Source: Propionibacteriaceae bacterium (GTDB lineage: Bacteria > Actinomycetota > Actinomycetes > Propionibacteriales > Propionibacteriaceae). From it: 5,646 bases of DNA. The DNA is taken from positions 1-5,646 of the forward strand of contig WQYJ01000143.1 of assembly GCA_009781325.1 (NCBI GenBank), written 5' to 3'. Made by a program: the position numbers and the translations under genes. Shown piece by piece: positions 1 to 5,646 of this stretch (the stretch's first letter is position 1; each line of letters starts with the position of its first letter). The notes under the pieces are model-generated. The model was not told the DNA's origin, searched no databases, and saw only the letters and a list, made by a program, of their open reading frames with translations.

Positions 1-2038
1 ATAAGGTTCCGTCTCCTTCAGGGGTGTCAATGATGGAGATCCCGTTGACTGTGAAGGTGCCAGTATTTTTCACCTTGAGTGTATAGGTGATTGTCTGACC
101 TGCTGCTGTCACCTCATCTTTTTCAGTCTCCTTGATGATGCTGAGTTCTGCGAGAGGTTGCACGTTGACAGCAGCGATATCGGAGTCGTGTGCATGTTCG
201 GTTCCATGATAACCAATCACTGTTGCTGTATTAATGACGGGTTCTTCTGCTGCGATGTCACTCTCGGTTACGAAATAGGTCACCTGGCAAGTGACTGTGT
301 CTCCAACCTCCAGAGTCCAACCGCCGACGTTTCCGTATTCAATGTCCCAAGAACCATTGTCTTCAACTGCGTTAACCTTGCATCCTAGCCAGTTCACGTC
401 TGGGCCTAATCCATCGGTAATTGTTACCCCAGTTAGCGACACGTTTCCAGTATTCTCAGCAGTGATGGTGTAAGTCACCAGGCTAGGCGTTGTTACGAGT
501 ATGTCCGACGGCGTTTTTGTAAGGTAAATTGAGGGGAATGGGTCAATGAGAAGATCAGCCGTCGCAGTGTTAGAGGTGACCTCTACTGGGGTGGAATCGG
601 TGCAGTTTTTGTCTGGGGTTGCCCAGGCAGTAGCGTCAGATTCATTGTGAATGAAGCCTAACTCGATATCTTCTTGTTGTACGATGTATGTATCTTCACA
701 TGACCAGGTTTCACCGGGTGATAATGGTTCCGGCCTGTCGCAATCGTGGGGAGAGGGTGGCTGTCCTTTGCCCGTGAAAGCAGCTGATTCGGCGACGCTT
801 AAGTCAGATAGCTTAGTTTCGCCCGTATTTTCCATCGTCCACCTATAGGTGACTTCCTCACCAGCGAATAGTGGGATGCTGTCATTGTCTCGGAAAACAG
901 TCTTGTAAAGAGTTAGGGCTCTAATTGGTGTCACGATGCGATCCTCCACTGGTTCACCACCCATCTTTTTTCCACCACTTTGAAGTGCATCGAAAGTGAA
1001 CGAAGAAACAAGATCTCCATCTTGAATGTCGCTGCCAACAATGGTATGAGTCCAGTAGCAAGTAACCTCTTTTCCATTTGGCATGGCATTTCCACTTCGT
1101 TCTGGGCAGGGCAAGTTGTCCGCTGTCACGAGTTGGCCTGTGATGTCGTCACCATTGAAAGTGATATAAAGCTCTTCTGCAGACCCGTTACACTTCTGCT
1201 GATTTAAAAAGAGTTTGAGTTCATAGGTGATCACATGGCCGGGGAGGATTGGGCGACAGATAGAATCGAGGTCCACGCTAGTCGTCAGAATCATGCATCC
1301 AGTTGAGTCTGAAGCGAATGGCGTAATATCCGCAAAGCCACCATCAGGCCCTGGACCAAACCCATCCCAAGGATCAATCTCAGGCATGTTAAACCCGGGG
1401 ATGCCGAAGTCTAGGTCGGCCCATCCGGGGGCGCCTGTCATTGCTTTGCCGGTCTCGCAGCCATTCGGATCTGTGCAGAGTGCAGATCCGGCAGGAGCGG
1501 GGGCGGGTGTGCTGATTTCAACCTGGATGGGTAGGTCTAGGGTCACCGGCGCAGAGGAGCTCGGAGATGAGGGCGTGACCGGTGCAACCGAGGCGGGAGA
1601 GGGGCCAGGGGTTACCACTGCTTGAGGCGTGGCATCCTGGGACGGCTCTTCTGCAGGCGGATCTGTCGCGTCACCGGGGGCTGTTTCATTGTCTTCTGGC
1701 TCAGGGTCAGTAGACGCACTCGTAGCGTCATCGGCACTCGTAGCGTCATCAGAAGGTGGCTCTTCACCTGGTTCCTCCTCGGGGACTGCTTCCTGCAGGT
1801 CCTCTTCGGGTTGATCACCGACGGACTCTGGGGGAGGATCGACATCTTCGGGGGTCAGTGTCGGTGTCGGCGTCGGGGTAGGTTCAACCTCGGGGACGGT
1901 TTCAACTACAGGTGCTTGGTCCTCAGCGGGATCGGACTCAGCCGATGCTGGGGTGGGACTTAGGAAGGCCGAAGTCATACTAATGAACATGAGGGCGGCA
2001 GTTAGGCCAGCCAATAAACGTTGCGACAATGCACTCAT
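1..2038 (-). CDS. Secreted DUF11-repeat surface protein, C-terminus beyond window
   Basis: Reading the minus strand from ATG at 2038 gives 679 codons without a stop up to the left edge, so the gene is partial at its 3' end. Residues 1-33 form a signal peptide: short n-region with Arg7, hydrophobic stretch 8-25, likely cleavage after Ala-Ser-Ala at 31-33. Residues 34-185 are an acidic Pro/Glu/Thr/Ser-rich stalk with a PTPTPTPT run at 53-60. A Gly/Asp/Pro-rich linker follows, then beta-sandwich repeats at about 247-365 (divergent), 370-497, 503-626 and 632 onward. The last three carry DUF11 hallmarks: an L/I-x-x-K start (K379, K508, K636), V/I-T-Y-x-x-x-x-x-NTG, a cysteine pair, and NTAT near the end (N490, N603). 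Twelve cysteines are visible, suggesting disulfides outside the membrane. Such proteins often end in an LPXTG sortase signal, but that part is not in view. Role (adhesin or fimbria-like) is inferred; the exact ligand cannot be told. The Shine-Dalgarno match is weak (GAGAAGAGAG). Confidence 0.88.
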   Translation of the reverse strand, partial: MSALSQRLLAGLTAALMFISMTSAFLSPTPASAESDPAEDQAPVVETVPEVEPTPTPTPTLTPEDVDPPPESVGDQPEEDLQEAVPEEEPGEEPPSDDATSADDATSASTDPEPEDNETAPGDATDPPAEEPSQDATPQAVVTPGPSPASVAPVTPSSPSSSAPVTLDLPIQVEISTPAPAPAGSALCTDPNGCETGKAMTGAPGWADLDFGIPGFNMPEIDPWDGFGPGPDGGFADITPFASDSTGCMILTTSVDLDSICRPILPGHVITYELKLFLNQQKCNGSAEELYITFNGDDITGQLVTADNLPCPERSGNAMPNGKEVTCYWTHTIVGSDIQDGDLVSSFTFDALQSGGKKMGGEPVEDRIVTPIRALTLYKTVFRDNDSIPLFAGEEVTYRWTMENTGETKLSDLSVAESAAFTGKGQPPSPHDCDRPEPLSPGETWSCEDTYIVQQEDIELGFIHNESDATAWATPDKNCTDSTPVEVTSNTATADLLIDPFPSIYLTKTPSDILVTTPSLVTYTITAENTGNVSLTGVTITDGLGPDVNWLGCKVNAVEDNGSWDIEYGNVGGWTLEVGDTVTCQVTYFVTESDIAAEEPVINTATVIGYHGTEHAHDSDIAAVNVQPLAELSIIKETEKDEVTAAGQTITYTLKVKNTGTFTVNGISIIDTPEGDGTL
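1716..1751. repeat. 18-bp tandem duplication in the stalk-coding region
   Basis: Two adjacent 18-bp units start at 1716 and 1734; the first 17 bases of each are identical and only the last differs. On the minus strand they encode the repeated peptide DDATSA in the acidic stalk of the surface protein. The unit is a multiple of three, so gain or loss of copies would keep the frame. Confidence 0.85.
1854..1877. repeat. Hexanucleotide repeat encoding Thr-Pro dipeptides
   Basis: Four imperfect 6-bp units of the form GTCGGN (the first reads GTCAGT) lie end to end. On the minus strand they give the PTPTPTPT segment at about residues 53-60 of the surface protein, just after the signal peptide. Such Thr-Pro runs are typical of rigid wall-spanning stalks and are prone to copy-number change. 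Confidence 0.7.
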
Positions 2039-2177
2039 CTCCGTGCTCTCTTCTCTGCTGGAGGGGCGTCGCCTCTTGGGGACAGACAGCACGTAGACGC
2101 TGCAAAATGTATCGGTTGCCGGGCACACCCAAAAACCCGATATAAATAATCCCTCCCCCAGGAGCGACTCACGACGT

Positions 2178-2206
2178 ACAATAGCCCTTCTGAAATGTGT
2201 TGTCAA
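2178..2206 (-). promoter_or_regulatory. Sigma-70-type promoter of the surface-protein gene
   Basis: On the minus strand a perfect -35 box TTGACA (2206-2201) and a -10 box TATTGT (2183-2178) are separated by exactly 17 bp. Transcription would begin near 2171, leaving a leader of about 133 nt before the ATG at 2038. The -35 box lies inside an 11-bp palindrome, TGTTGTCAACA (2198-2208), which might be an operator or may be chance. Confidence 0.72.
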
Positions 2207-2270
2207 CAGGATTTCATCAGGCGATCTGAATATACTTTTTATCGAAGTTTATGCCATCGCAACTACCCCA

Positions 2271-2297
2271 ATAATACCCTGTATATCACCTTGTCAA
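2271..2297 (-). promoter_or_regulatory. Possible second upstream promoter
   Basis: On the minus strand a second perfect TTGACA (2297-2292) is followed after 15 bp by TATTAT (2276-2271). The 15-bp spacing is shorter than the preferred 17, so activity would probably be poor or need an activator. It shares the 8-mer GTTGACAA with the downstream promoter. Confidence 0.3.
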
Positions 2298-2341
2298 CGA
2301 CTGTTTAAAGGGTTGTTGCGCGGCAAATCAGGAGGAAATTA

Positions 2342-3823
2342 TTATTGCCTTTCAATAGTTCTTAATTCTGCGCTGAGGAGCCTCTCCATGTCCGCAGAAT
2401 CGAGGTGCGGGATCCCAGCGCTGACCGGACCTGGGGAAGAGTGAAGTACGGCTGAGGCTAATCCGAGGTGCCGTTCGAGTGGGCCGCCGAAAATCGAGAC
2501 CCCGAGAATACGGTCGTGCGGGATGATAATAACCCTCTTTGCGATGCGTCCGGTTCTTATCACGATGGCATAGGGCGTCGTGGCGTAACCCTGGTGTTTC
2601 CAGGTGATCGGATTGAATAACCGGACTCGTTTCGGCGACCCAATGAAGTGCGGCGGCGAGCAGGTTCCATGCATCGCCTGGTCGATAATCGCCCAGATTT
2701 CTGCTGTAGTGACCTCCGGCATGATCGACGACATTGCGATGGCTGCCATGTGCGGATCTGCGACAGGTACGAGCAGTGCGCGGTTGCTGGTCTCATTGCC
2801 GTACCCTGCGACATTGAGCTCAACTCTCCACCAGTCGTGGCTGCGCCACAGCAAGCGCTGGCGCAACTGGATAGCTTGGATACGGTTGGCCGGGATGGAT
2901 TGGTTGACCCGGGTTGCTAGACCATGGGTGAGGTGGATCCCGTTGGGATGAACGAACCCAGTGAAGTCCATCTCAGTGATGAGGTAAGTCCAGAAAGTAC
3001 GCACCATCCCAAACAGCAGGGGCAGCATCAGGACATAGCCACCCCACAGATCAAAGACCGAGGAAATGACGATGACCACAGCAGTGGAGGCGCCGGTGAC
3101 CCAGGGATTGGAGGAGAGTAGATAGGACTTAATTGTCCAAGCCCTGGGCACCTTGAAAAGCTGCGGGGCTGTTTGGGGCAGATTTGTGGCAGCCTTGGGC
3201 GCCGATTCAGGGGAAGCACCCAGTTTGCGTTGAAGCACCTCCGCGCGTACTGCTTCGGCGTGGGCTGTTGTGAGGTAGGTCAGGGTGAGATTGGAGTCTG
3301 CCCCGCCAGCGGCTTCAAGTTTGAGTTCGGCTAACCCGAAGATGCGGGCGACGACTGGGCGTACGACGTCAACGGCTTCGAGTTGATCGAGACGCAGCTT
3401 GCGATAGCGCCGAGACAGGATACCGGTGTAAAGCTCAACTGTTTCAGTACCGATGCAGAATTTCGCCATGCGCCACCAGATGAAGTTGTAGGCACCGACA
3501 ACACCGAGGATGAGGATGACGATGACCAGGATAAGCATCAGCACCTGGGCGCCGCCGGAATCGATGGCTTGGCGCAGATCATTCCACATTCTGTTAATCA
3601 GCAGCCCGACGATGGCGACCAGGACTGCCCAGCCGCGTAGCCATGGGGTCGCCGGGTGTAGCCGCTGCCACTGAAGGGCCAGTGGTTGCGTCGGCTGCTG
3701 CGGCGGTGGGGGGAGCACTGGCTCGGTGGTGGGCGGCGGGTAGGGCACTGCAGCCGGAGGGAGAAAGGAGATCGGCCCAGGGGGGTAGGCTTGCTCGCCT
3801 TCGGACGGTGGAATGACGGTCAT
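2342..3823 (-). CDS. ydbT: YdbT-like membrane protein with three bacterial PH (DUF304/bPH2) domains
   Basis: This 493-residue protein matches the YdbT pattern of membrane-flanked DUF304 (bPH2) proteins. Residues 5-47 are a proline-rich tail with PPP and PPPP runs. Membrane segments lie near 60-78 and 94-116, followed by a first PH-like domain (about 118-197, with the core RRYRKLRLDQLEAVDVVRP). A second membrane pair lies near 242-260 and 262-282, followed by a second domain (about 283-358). A third domain occupies about 405-487, with the typical IIIPHDRILGVSI and GPLERHLGLA stretches. The start ATG overlaps the upstream stop as ATGA and has GGGGA 7 bases upstream (3831-3835), so the two genes are co-transcribed and probably translationally coupled. 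In Bacillus subtilis the YdbS/YdbT pair is in the sigma-W regulon and contributes to resistance to an antimicrobial peptide; its biochemical activity is not established. Family assignment is firm, function here inferred. Confidence 0.9.
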   Translation of the reverse strand: MTVIPPSEGEQAYPPGPISFLPPAAVPYPPPTTEPVLPPPPQQPTQPLALQWQRLHPATPWLRGWAVLVAIVGLLINRMWNDLRQAIDSGGAQVLMLILVIVILILGVVGAYNFIWWRMAKFCIGTETVELYTGILSRRYRKLRLDQLEAVDVVRPVVARIFGLAELKLEAAGGADSNLTLTYLTTAHAEAVRAEVLQRKLGASPESAPKAATNLPQTAPQLFKVPRAWTIKSYLLSSNPWVTGASTAVVIVISSVFDLWGGYVLMLPLLFGMVRTFWTYLITEMDFTGFVHPNGIHLTHGLATRVNQSIPANRIQAIQLRQRLLWRSHDWWRVELNVAGYGNETSNRALLVPVADPHMAAIAMSSIMPEVTTAEIWAIIDQAMHGTCSPPHFIGSPKRVRLFNPITWKHQGYATTPYAIVIRTGRIAKRVIIIPHDRILGVSIFGGPLERHLGLASAVLHSSPGPVSAGIPHLDSADMERLLSAELRTIERQ

Positions 3824-4461
3824 TGGGCCGTCCCCGCAGAGGTGGGCGGAGCAAAACTGATGTATCCGAACTGATTCATCGGTTCAGGTATGGGGACAGG
3901 TGGGTCGATGACTGGAGAGGTGGGATCCAGGGGCTGCTCAGTTCGAGGATCACCGGTATCGTCATCCGGCTTACCAGAGAGATTTTCCTTATCAGTAAGG
4001 ATATCGCGCATCCATGCGGCAATCTCAGGAGTCAATCCAGGAATGGTCGCTGCTAAGGTTGGGGAAGCGGTGGACACCGAGACTGTTGCCAGTCCGAAGA
4101 GGCGTTCGATGGGTCCGACATTTATGTCCACGTACTGAATCCGAACATAGGGAACCACGGTGAGCTTCCTCGACATCAGCCCGGATTTGGTGAACAGATC
4201 ACGATCGCGGATCGCATACCCGATGGCTCGTACTCGGCGCGGGGTGAGGATGGCGTTGAGCGCCAGCAGCGCAGCGATGGAACTTGCCCCGCCGAAAATA
4301 TAAGGAGAAGGCAGGATGAGATAGACCACCGCGGCTGCCAGGGCGAAGACGACCAATCGGATTGCCTGACCCAGCAGACGTACTGTAATTAGCCTCGGGC
4401 TCAGTCCGCTCCATTGAATATAGTCAGGATTGAACGGGTCAGCCGCAACAGTCTTACTCAT
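3820..4461 (-). CDS. ydbS: YdbS-like membrane protein with one bacterial PH (DUF304/bPH2) domain
   Basis: The protein has 213 residues from the ATG at 4461. That start is preferred over ATG 4485 because GGGAGAA lies 8 bases upstream of it (4470-4476), while the upstream ATG has no good ribosome site and would only add eight residues. Two membrane segments lie near residues 26-50 and 54-73, followed by a bPH2 domain at about 76-155 with the family core RKLTVVPYVRIQYVDINVGP, then ERLFGLATVSVSTAS and a terminal ATIPGL-type stretch. This is the small-partner layout of YdbS. Residues 160-213 form an acidic, proline-rich tail not expected in the core family. The stop overlaps the ydbT-like start as ATGA, so the two probably act as a membrane pair. 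It is transcribed away from hrcA. Confidence 0.9.
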   Translation of the reverse strand: MSKTVAADPFNPDYIQWSGLSPRLITVRLLGQAIRLVVFALAAAVVYLILPSPYIFGGASSIAALLALNAILTPRRVRAIGYAIRDRDLFTKSGLMSRKLTVVPYVRIQYVDINVGPIERLFGLATVSVSTASPTLAATIPGLTPEIAAWMRDILTDKENLSGKPDDDTGDPRTEQPLDPTSPVIDPPVPIPEPMNQFGYISFAPPTSAGTAQ

Positions 4462-4469
4462 GTGAGTTA

Positions 4470-4476
4470 TTCTCCC
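4470..4476 (-). promoter_or_regulatory. Ribosome binding site that decides the ydbS start
   Basis: On the minus strand GGGAGAA is followed by 8 bases and then ATG at 4461. Because it lies downstream of the alternative ATG at 4485, it argues for the shorter protein. Confidence 0.7.
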
Positions 4477-4483
4477 ATAGCTC

Positions 4484-4511
4484 ATTGTCCGCAGTTGGTG
4501 CTCGTGCGCAA
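4484..4511 (-). promoter_or_regulatory. Weak candidate promoter for the ydbS-ydbT operon
   Basis: On the minus strand TTGCGC (4511-4506), 16 bp, then GACAAT (4489-4484) is the best sigma-70-like pair I find in the divergent region. The match is partial (3 of 6 and 4 of 6). Transcription would begin near 4477, which again favours ATG 4461 as the start. Control by an alternative sigma factor would not be recognised by this search. Confidence 0.25.
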
Positions 4512-4547
4512 CGACCCCTGCACAGCGCCCAGACGCTGGATCATTGC

Positions 4548-4556
4548 TGCTAAACT
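4548..4556 (+). promoter_or_regulatory. Extended -10 promoter of hrcA-dnaJ
   Basis: TG, one base, then TAAACT forms an extended -10 element; no convincing -35 box is seen 17 bp upstream. Predicted transcription start is near 4563, inside the left arm and spacer of CIRCE, so bound HrcA would block RNA polymerase directly. Confidence 0.5.
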
Positions 4557-4581
4557 AGCACTCAAGGGCTGCGAGTGCTAG
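4555..4581 (+). promoter_or_regulatory. CIRCE operator (HrcA binding site)
   Basis: The inverted repeat CTAGCACTC, 9 bases, GAGTGCTAG has perfectly complementary 9-bp arms. It matches the CIRCE consensus TTAGCACTC-N9-GAGTGCTAA at 8 of 9 positions in each arm; only the outermost T-A pair is replaced by C-G. It sits 9 bases before the hrcA start codon and overlaps both the predicted transcription start and the beginning of the Shine-Dalgarno sequence. It implies self-repression of hrcA-dnaJ by HrcA with relief on heat shock. Confidence 0.96.
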
Positions 4582-4585
4582 GAGG
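4580..4585 (+). promoter_or_regulatory. Strong Shine-Dalgarno that fixes the hrcA start
   Basis: AGGAGG ends 5 bases before ATG 4591. An in-frame GTG at 4585 overlaps this sequence and so cannot be the start it serves. The first two bases also belong to the right CIRCE arm. Confidence 0.85.
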
Positions 4586-4590
4586 TGACC

Positions 4591-5598
4591 ATGCTGGATG
4601 ACCGCAAGCTTGCTGTGCTTCGGGCAATCGTCACCGATTACATTCGTTCACGCGAGCCGGTGGGGTCCCGGGCGATTGTGGAGCGTCATCATCTGGATGT
4701 GTCTCCGGCAACAGTGCGCAACGATATGGCTGCCCTCGAAGATGAGGGTTATATTATCCAGCCTCACACCTCGGCGGGGAGGATTCCGACTGACAAGGGT
4801 TATCGCTTCTTTGTGGATCGCTTGTCGGCGATGAAGCCGCTGACGAACGCCGAGAAGAGAGCTATCACGGCTTTTCTGACGGGTGCGGTCGATATTGATG
4901 ACATCGTGACCCGGACGGTGCGTCTGCTGGCTCAGGTGACTTCCCAGGTGGCCATCATGCAGTATCCGACGATGAGCACTGCTGTCGTACGGCGGGTCGA
5001 TATCGTGCCTCTGCATGATTCCCGCGGGCTGCTGGTTGTGGTGAACTCCTTGGGTAAGGTCGCGCAACGATCAGTGGATCTGGGTTCTGTCAATCAGGAG
5101 AGCCTTGCAGTGCTGCGAGATCGGCTTAATGAGTCTGTGGCCGGGTTAGGTCCCAGCCAGGCTGCGAAGGTCTTGGGTGATCTGCCAGCGAACCTCACAC
5201 CGGAAGTACGCGGGATCGCCGTGGAGATCGTTTCGAGCCTGCTTGACATCCTGGCGACTGATCAGCCCACGCGGATCGCGGTGGCGGGGATCAATAATCT
5301 TGCGCAGTTCTCCAATGAGTTTGAAACCTCGATTCGTCCCGTACTCGACACTCTCGAAGAGCAGGTTGTGCTGCTGCGGTTGTTGGGGGAGGCATCCACC
5401 GAGGTGATGGTACGCATCGGGCAGGAGAACGACTACGCGAACCTGTCGTCGGCTTCGGTCGTGGCGAGCGCCTATGGTGTCGATGACACCTGGGCCGGGT
5501 TGGGTATCGTCGGCCCGACACGGATGGACTACCCCTCGACGATGGCCTCAGTACGGGCGGTCGCCCGCTATGTGAGTCAGATTTTGGCTGAAGGATGA
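4591..5598 (+). CDS. hrcA: Heat-inducible transcription repressor HrcA
   Basis: The 335-residue length from ATG 4591 is typical of HrcA. Residues 1-75 form the winged-helix DNA-binding part, with the family signature SPATVRNDMAALEDEGYI at 38-55 followed by QPHTSAGRIPTDKGYRFFVD at 57-76. About 95-325 is the GAF-like and dimerisation region. The C-terminus keeps the typical GPTRMDY motif (308-314) and a final helix. HrcA is a dimeric repressor that binds CIRCE in heat-shock gene promoters and depends on the GroEL chaperonin for activity; stress withdraws GroEL and relieves repression. A CIRCE site lies directly upstream, so it is probably self-regulated, and dnaJ follows with one base between. 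In actinobacteria HrcA mostly controls groES/groEL genes, while HspR controls the dnaK operon. No missing key segment is seen. Confidence 0.97.
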   Translation: MLDDRKLAVLRAIVTDYIRSREPVGSRAIVERHHLDVSPATVRNDMAALEDEGYIIQPHTSAGRIPTDKGYRFFVDRLSAMKPLTNAEKRAITAFLTGAVDIDDIVTRTVRLLAQVTSQVAIMQYPTMSTAVVRRVDIVPLHDSRGLLVVVNSLGKVAQRSVDLGSVNQESLAVLRDRLNESVAGLGPSQAAKVLGDLPANLTPEVRGIAVEIVSSLLDILATDQPTRIAVAGINNLAQFSNEFETSIRPVLDTLEEQVVLLRLLGEASTEVMVRIGQENDYANLSSASVVASAYGVDDTWAGLGIVGPTRMDYPSTMASVRAVARYVSQILAEG

Positions 5599-5599
5599 G

Positions 5600-5646
5600 A
5601 TGACAACTGATTATTATTCGGTTCTTGGTGTGCCCAGAGATGCATC
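5600..5646 (+). CDS. dnaJ: DnaJ co-chaperone, N-terminal fragment cut by window edge
   Basis: Only 15 full codons are visible (MTTDYYSVLGVPRDA), which is the start of a J-domain: the D-Y-Y-x-V-L-G-V motif opens helix I of nearly all DnaJ proteins. DnaJ stimulates the ATPase of DnaK and delivers unfolded substrates. The start lies one base after the hrcA stop (TGA 5596-5598), with AAGGA at 5591-5595 as a ribosome site inside the end of hrcA, so translation is probably coupled. The hrcA-dnaJ order is usual in actinobacteria, where this copy is often the DnaJ2 type; the zinc-finger region that would confirm this is outside the window. Confidence 0.9.
   Translation, partial: MTTDYYSVLGVPRDA

Larger units (their letters stand above)
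2039..2341. other. AT-rich intergenic region and leader between two minus-strand genes
   Basis: This 303-base stretch separates the end of the ydbT-like gene from the start of the surface-protein gene. I see no credible coding frame in it. It holds a strong minus-strand promoter (2178-2206), a second TTGACA box further upstream (2292-2297), and a leader of about 130 nt (roughly 2039-2171) with only short possible hairpins, for example the CTCC/GGAG arms at 2153-2164. No strong rho-independent terminator follows the PH-domain operon; the only inverted repeat near its stop is TTGC/GCAA at 2316-2326 without a good U-run. No known riboswitch was recognised in the leader. Confidence 0.6.

Noticed and set aside
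1227..1625. 132-residue plus-strand open frame
   Set aside because: It lies antisense to the surface-protein frame, has no Shine-Dalgarno sequence and no recognisable domain; the minus-strand frame has a signal peptide and repeat domains.
1622..1963. 113-residue plus-strand frame with Arg/Cys/Trp-rich sequence
   Set aside because: Its odd composition is the complement of the Glu/Pro/Asp-rich stalk codons on the minus strand; it is a shadow.
2039..2140. Possible riboswitch in the surface-protein leader (a GGCAACC stretch resembles part of some S-adenosylmethionine aptamers)
   Set aside because: No further conserved aptamer parts or consistent paired stems could be found by eye.
2316..2326. 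Inverted repeat TTGC/GCAA as terminator of the PH-domain operon
   Set aside because: The stem is only 4 bp with a 3-base loop and no adjacent U-run.
2330..2358. Plus-strand AGGAGG followed by ATT codons, like a start site
   Set aside because: The only possible frame from ATT meets TAG within a few codons, and the region lies at the end of a minus-strand gene.
2604..2951. 115-residue plus-strand frame inside the ydbT-like gene
   Set aside because: Antisense to a well-recognised family member, with no domain or ribosome site of its own.
4462..4485. ATG at 4485 as start of the ydbS-like gene
   Set aside because: No good Shine-Dalgarno upstream, while the ATG at 4461 has GGGAGAA at 8 bases and starts a typical family N-terminus.
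4585..4590. GTG at 4585 as start of hrcA
   Set aside because: It overlaps the AGGAGG that serves ATG 4591, so no ribosome site is left for it.
4648..5067. 139-residue minus-strand frame inside hrcA
   Set aside because: His/Arg-rich shadow of the hrcA frame; hrcA is unambiguous by family motifs.

Overview
The window looks like chromosome of a mid-GC actinomycete. Reasons: HrcA and the pair of membrane-flanked PH-domain proteins read like actinobacterial family members; hrcA is followed at once by dnaJ under a CIRCE operator; and a secreted repeat protein has a Pro/Glu/Thr-rich stalk. Roughly balanced GC suggests something like the Actinomycetaceae rather than a very high-GC genus, but this placement is inference.

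From left to right: positions 1-2038 (minus strand) hold the first 679 codons of a large secreted, probably wall-attached, protein. The frame runs open off the left edge, so it has no stop codon here. It has a signal peptide, an acidic proline-rich stalk and at least three DUF11-type beta-sandwich repeats, and it is rich in cysteine. Positions 2039-2341 are an AT-rich intergenic region with a textbook promoter (TTGACA, 17 bp, TATTGT) for this gene and a leader of about 130 nt. Positions 2342-4461 (minus) hold a two-gene operon with an ATGA overlap, encoding YdbS-like and YdbT-like membrane proteins with bacterial PH (DUF304/bPH2) domains and unusual proline-rich tails that meet at the gene junction.

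Positions 4462-4590 form a divergent control region with an extended -10 promoter and a CIRCE operator, leading to hrcA (4591-5598, plus). dnaJ starts one base after hrcA stops and is cut by the right edge.

The hrcA-dnaJ part is a standard heat-shock module: HrcA binds CIRCE at its own promoter and so controls itself and the DnaJ co-chaperone. The YdbS/YdbT pair is an envelope module; in Bacillus subtilis the homologous pair belongs to the sigma-W envelope-stress regulon and adds resistance to an antimicrobial peptide. The surface protein has its own promoter and is probably an independent unit. I see no CRISPR array, tRNA, rRNA, insertion sequence or phage gene. Nothing here amounts to a clearly new system; the least ordinary parts are the partial surface protein with its upstream region and the proline-rich tails of the PH-domain pair.
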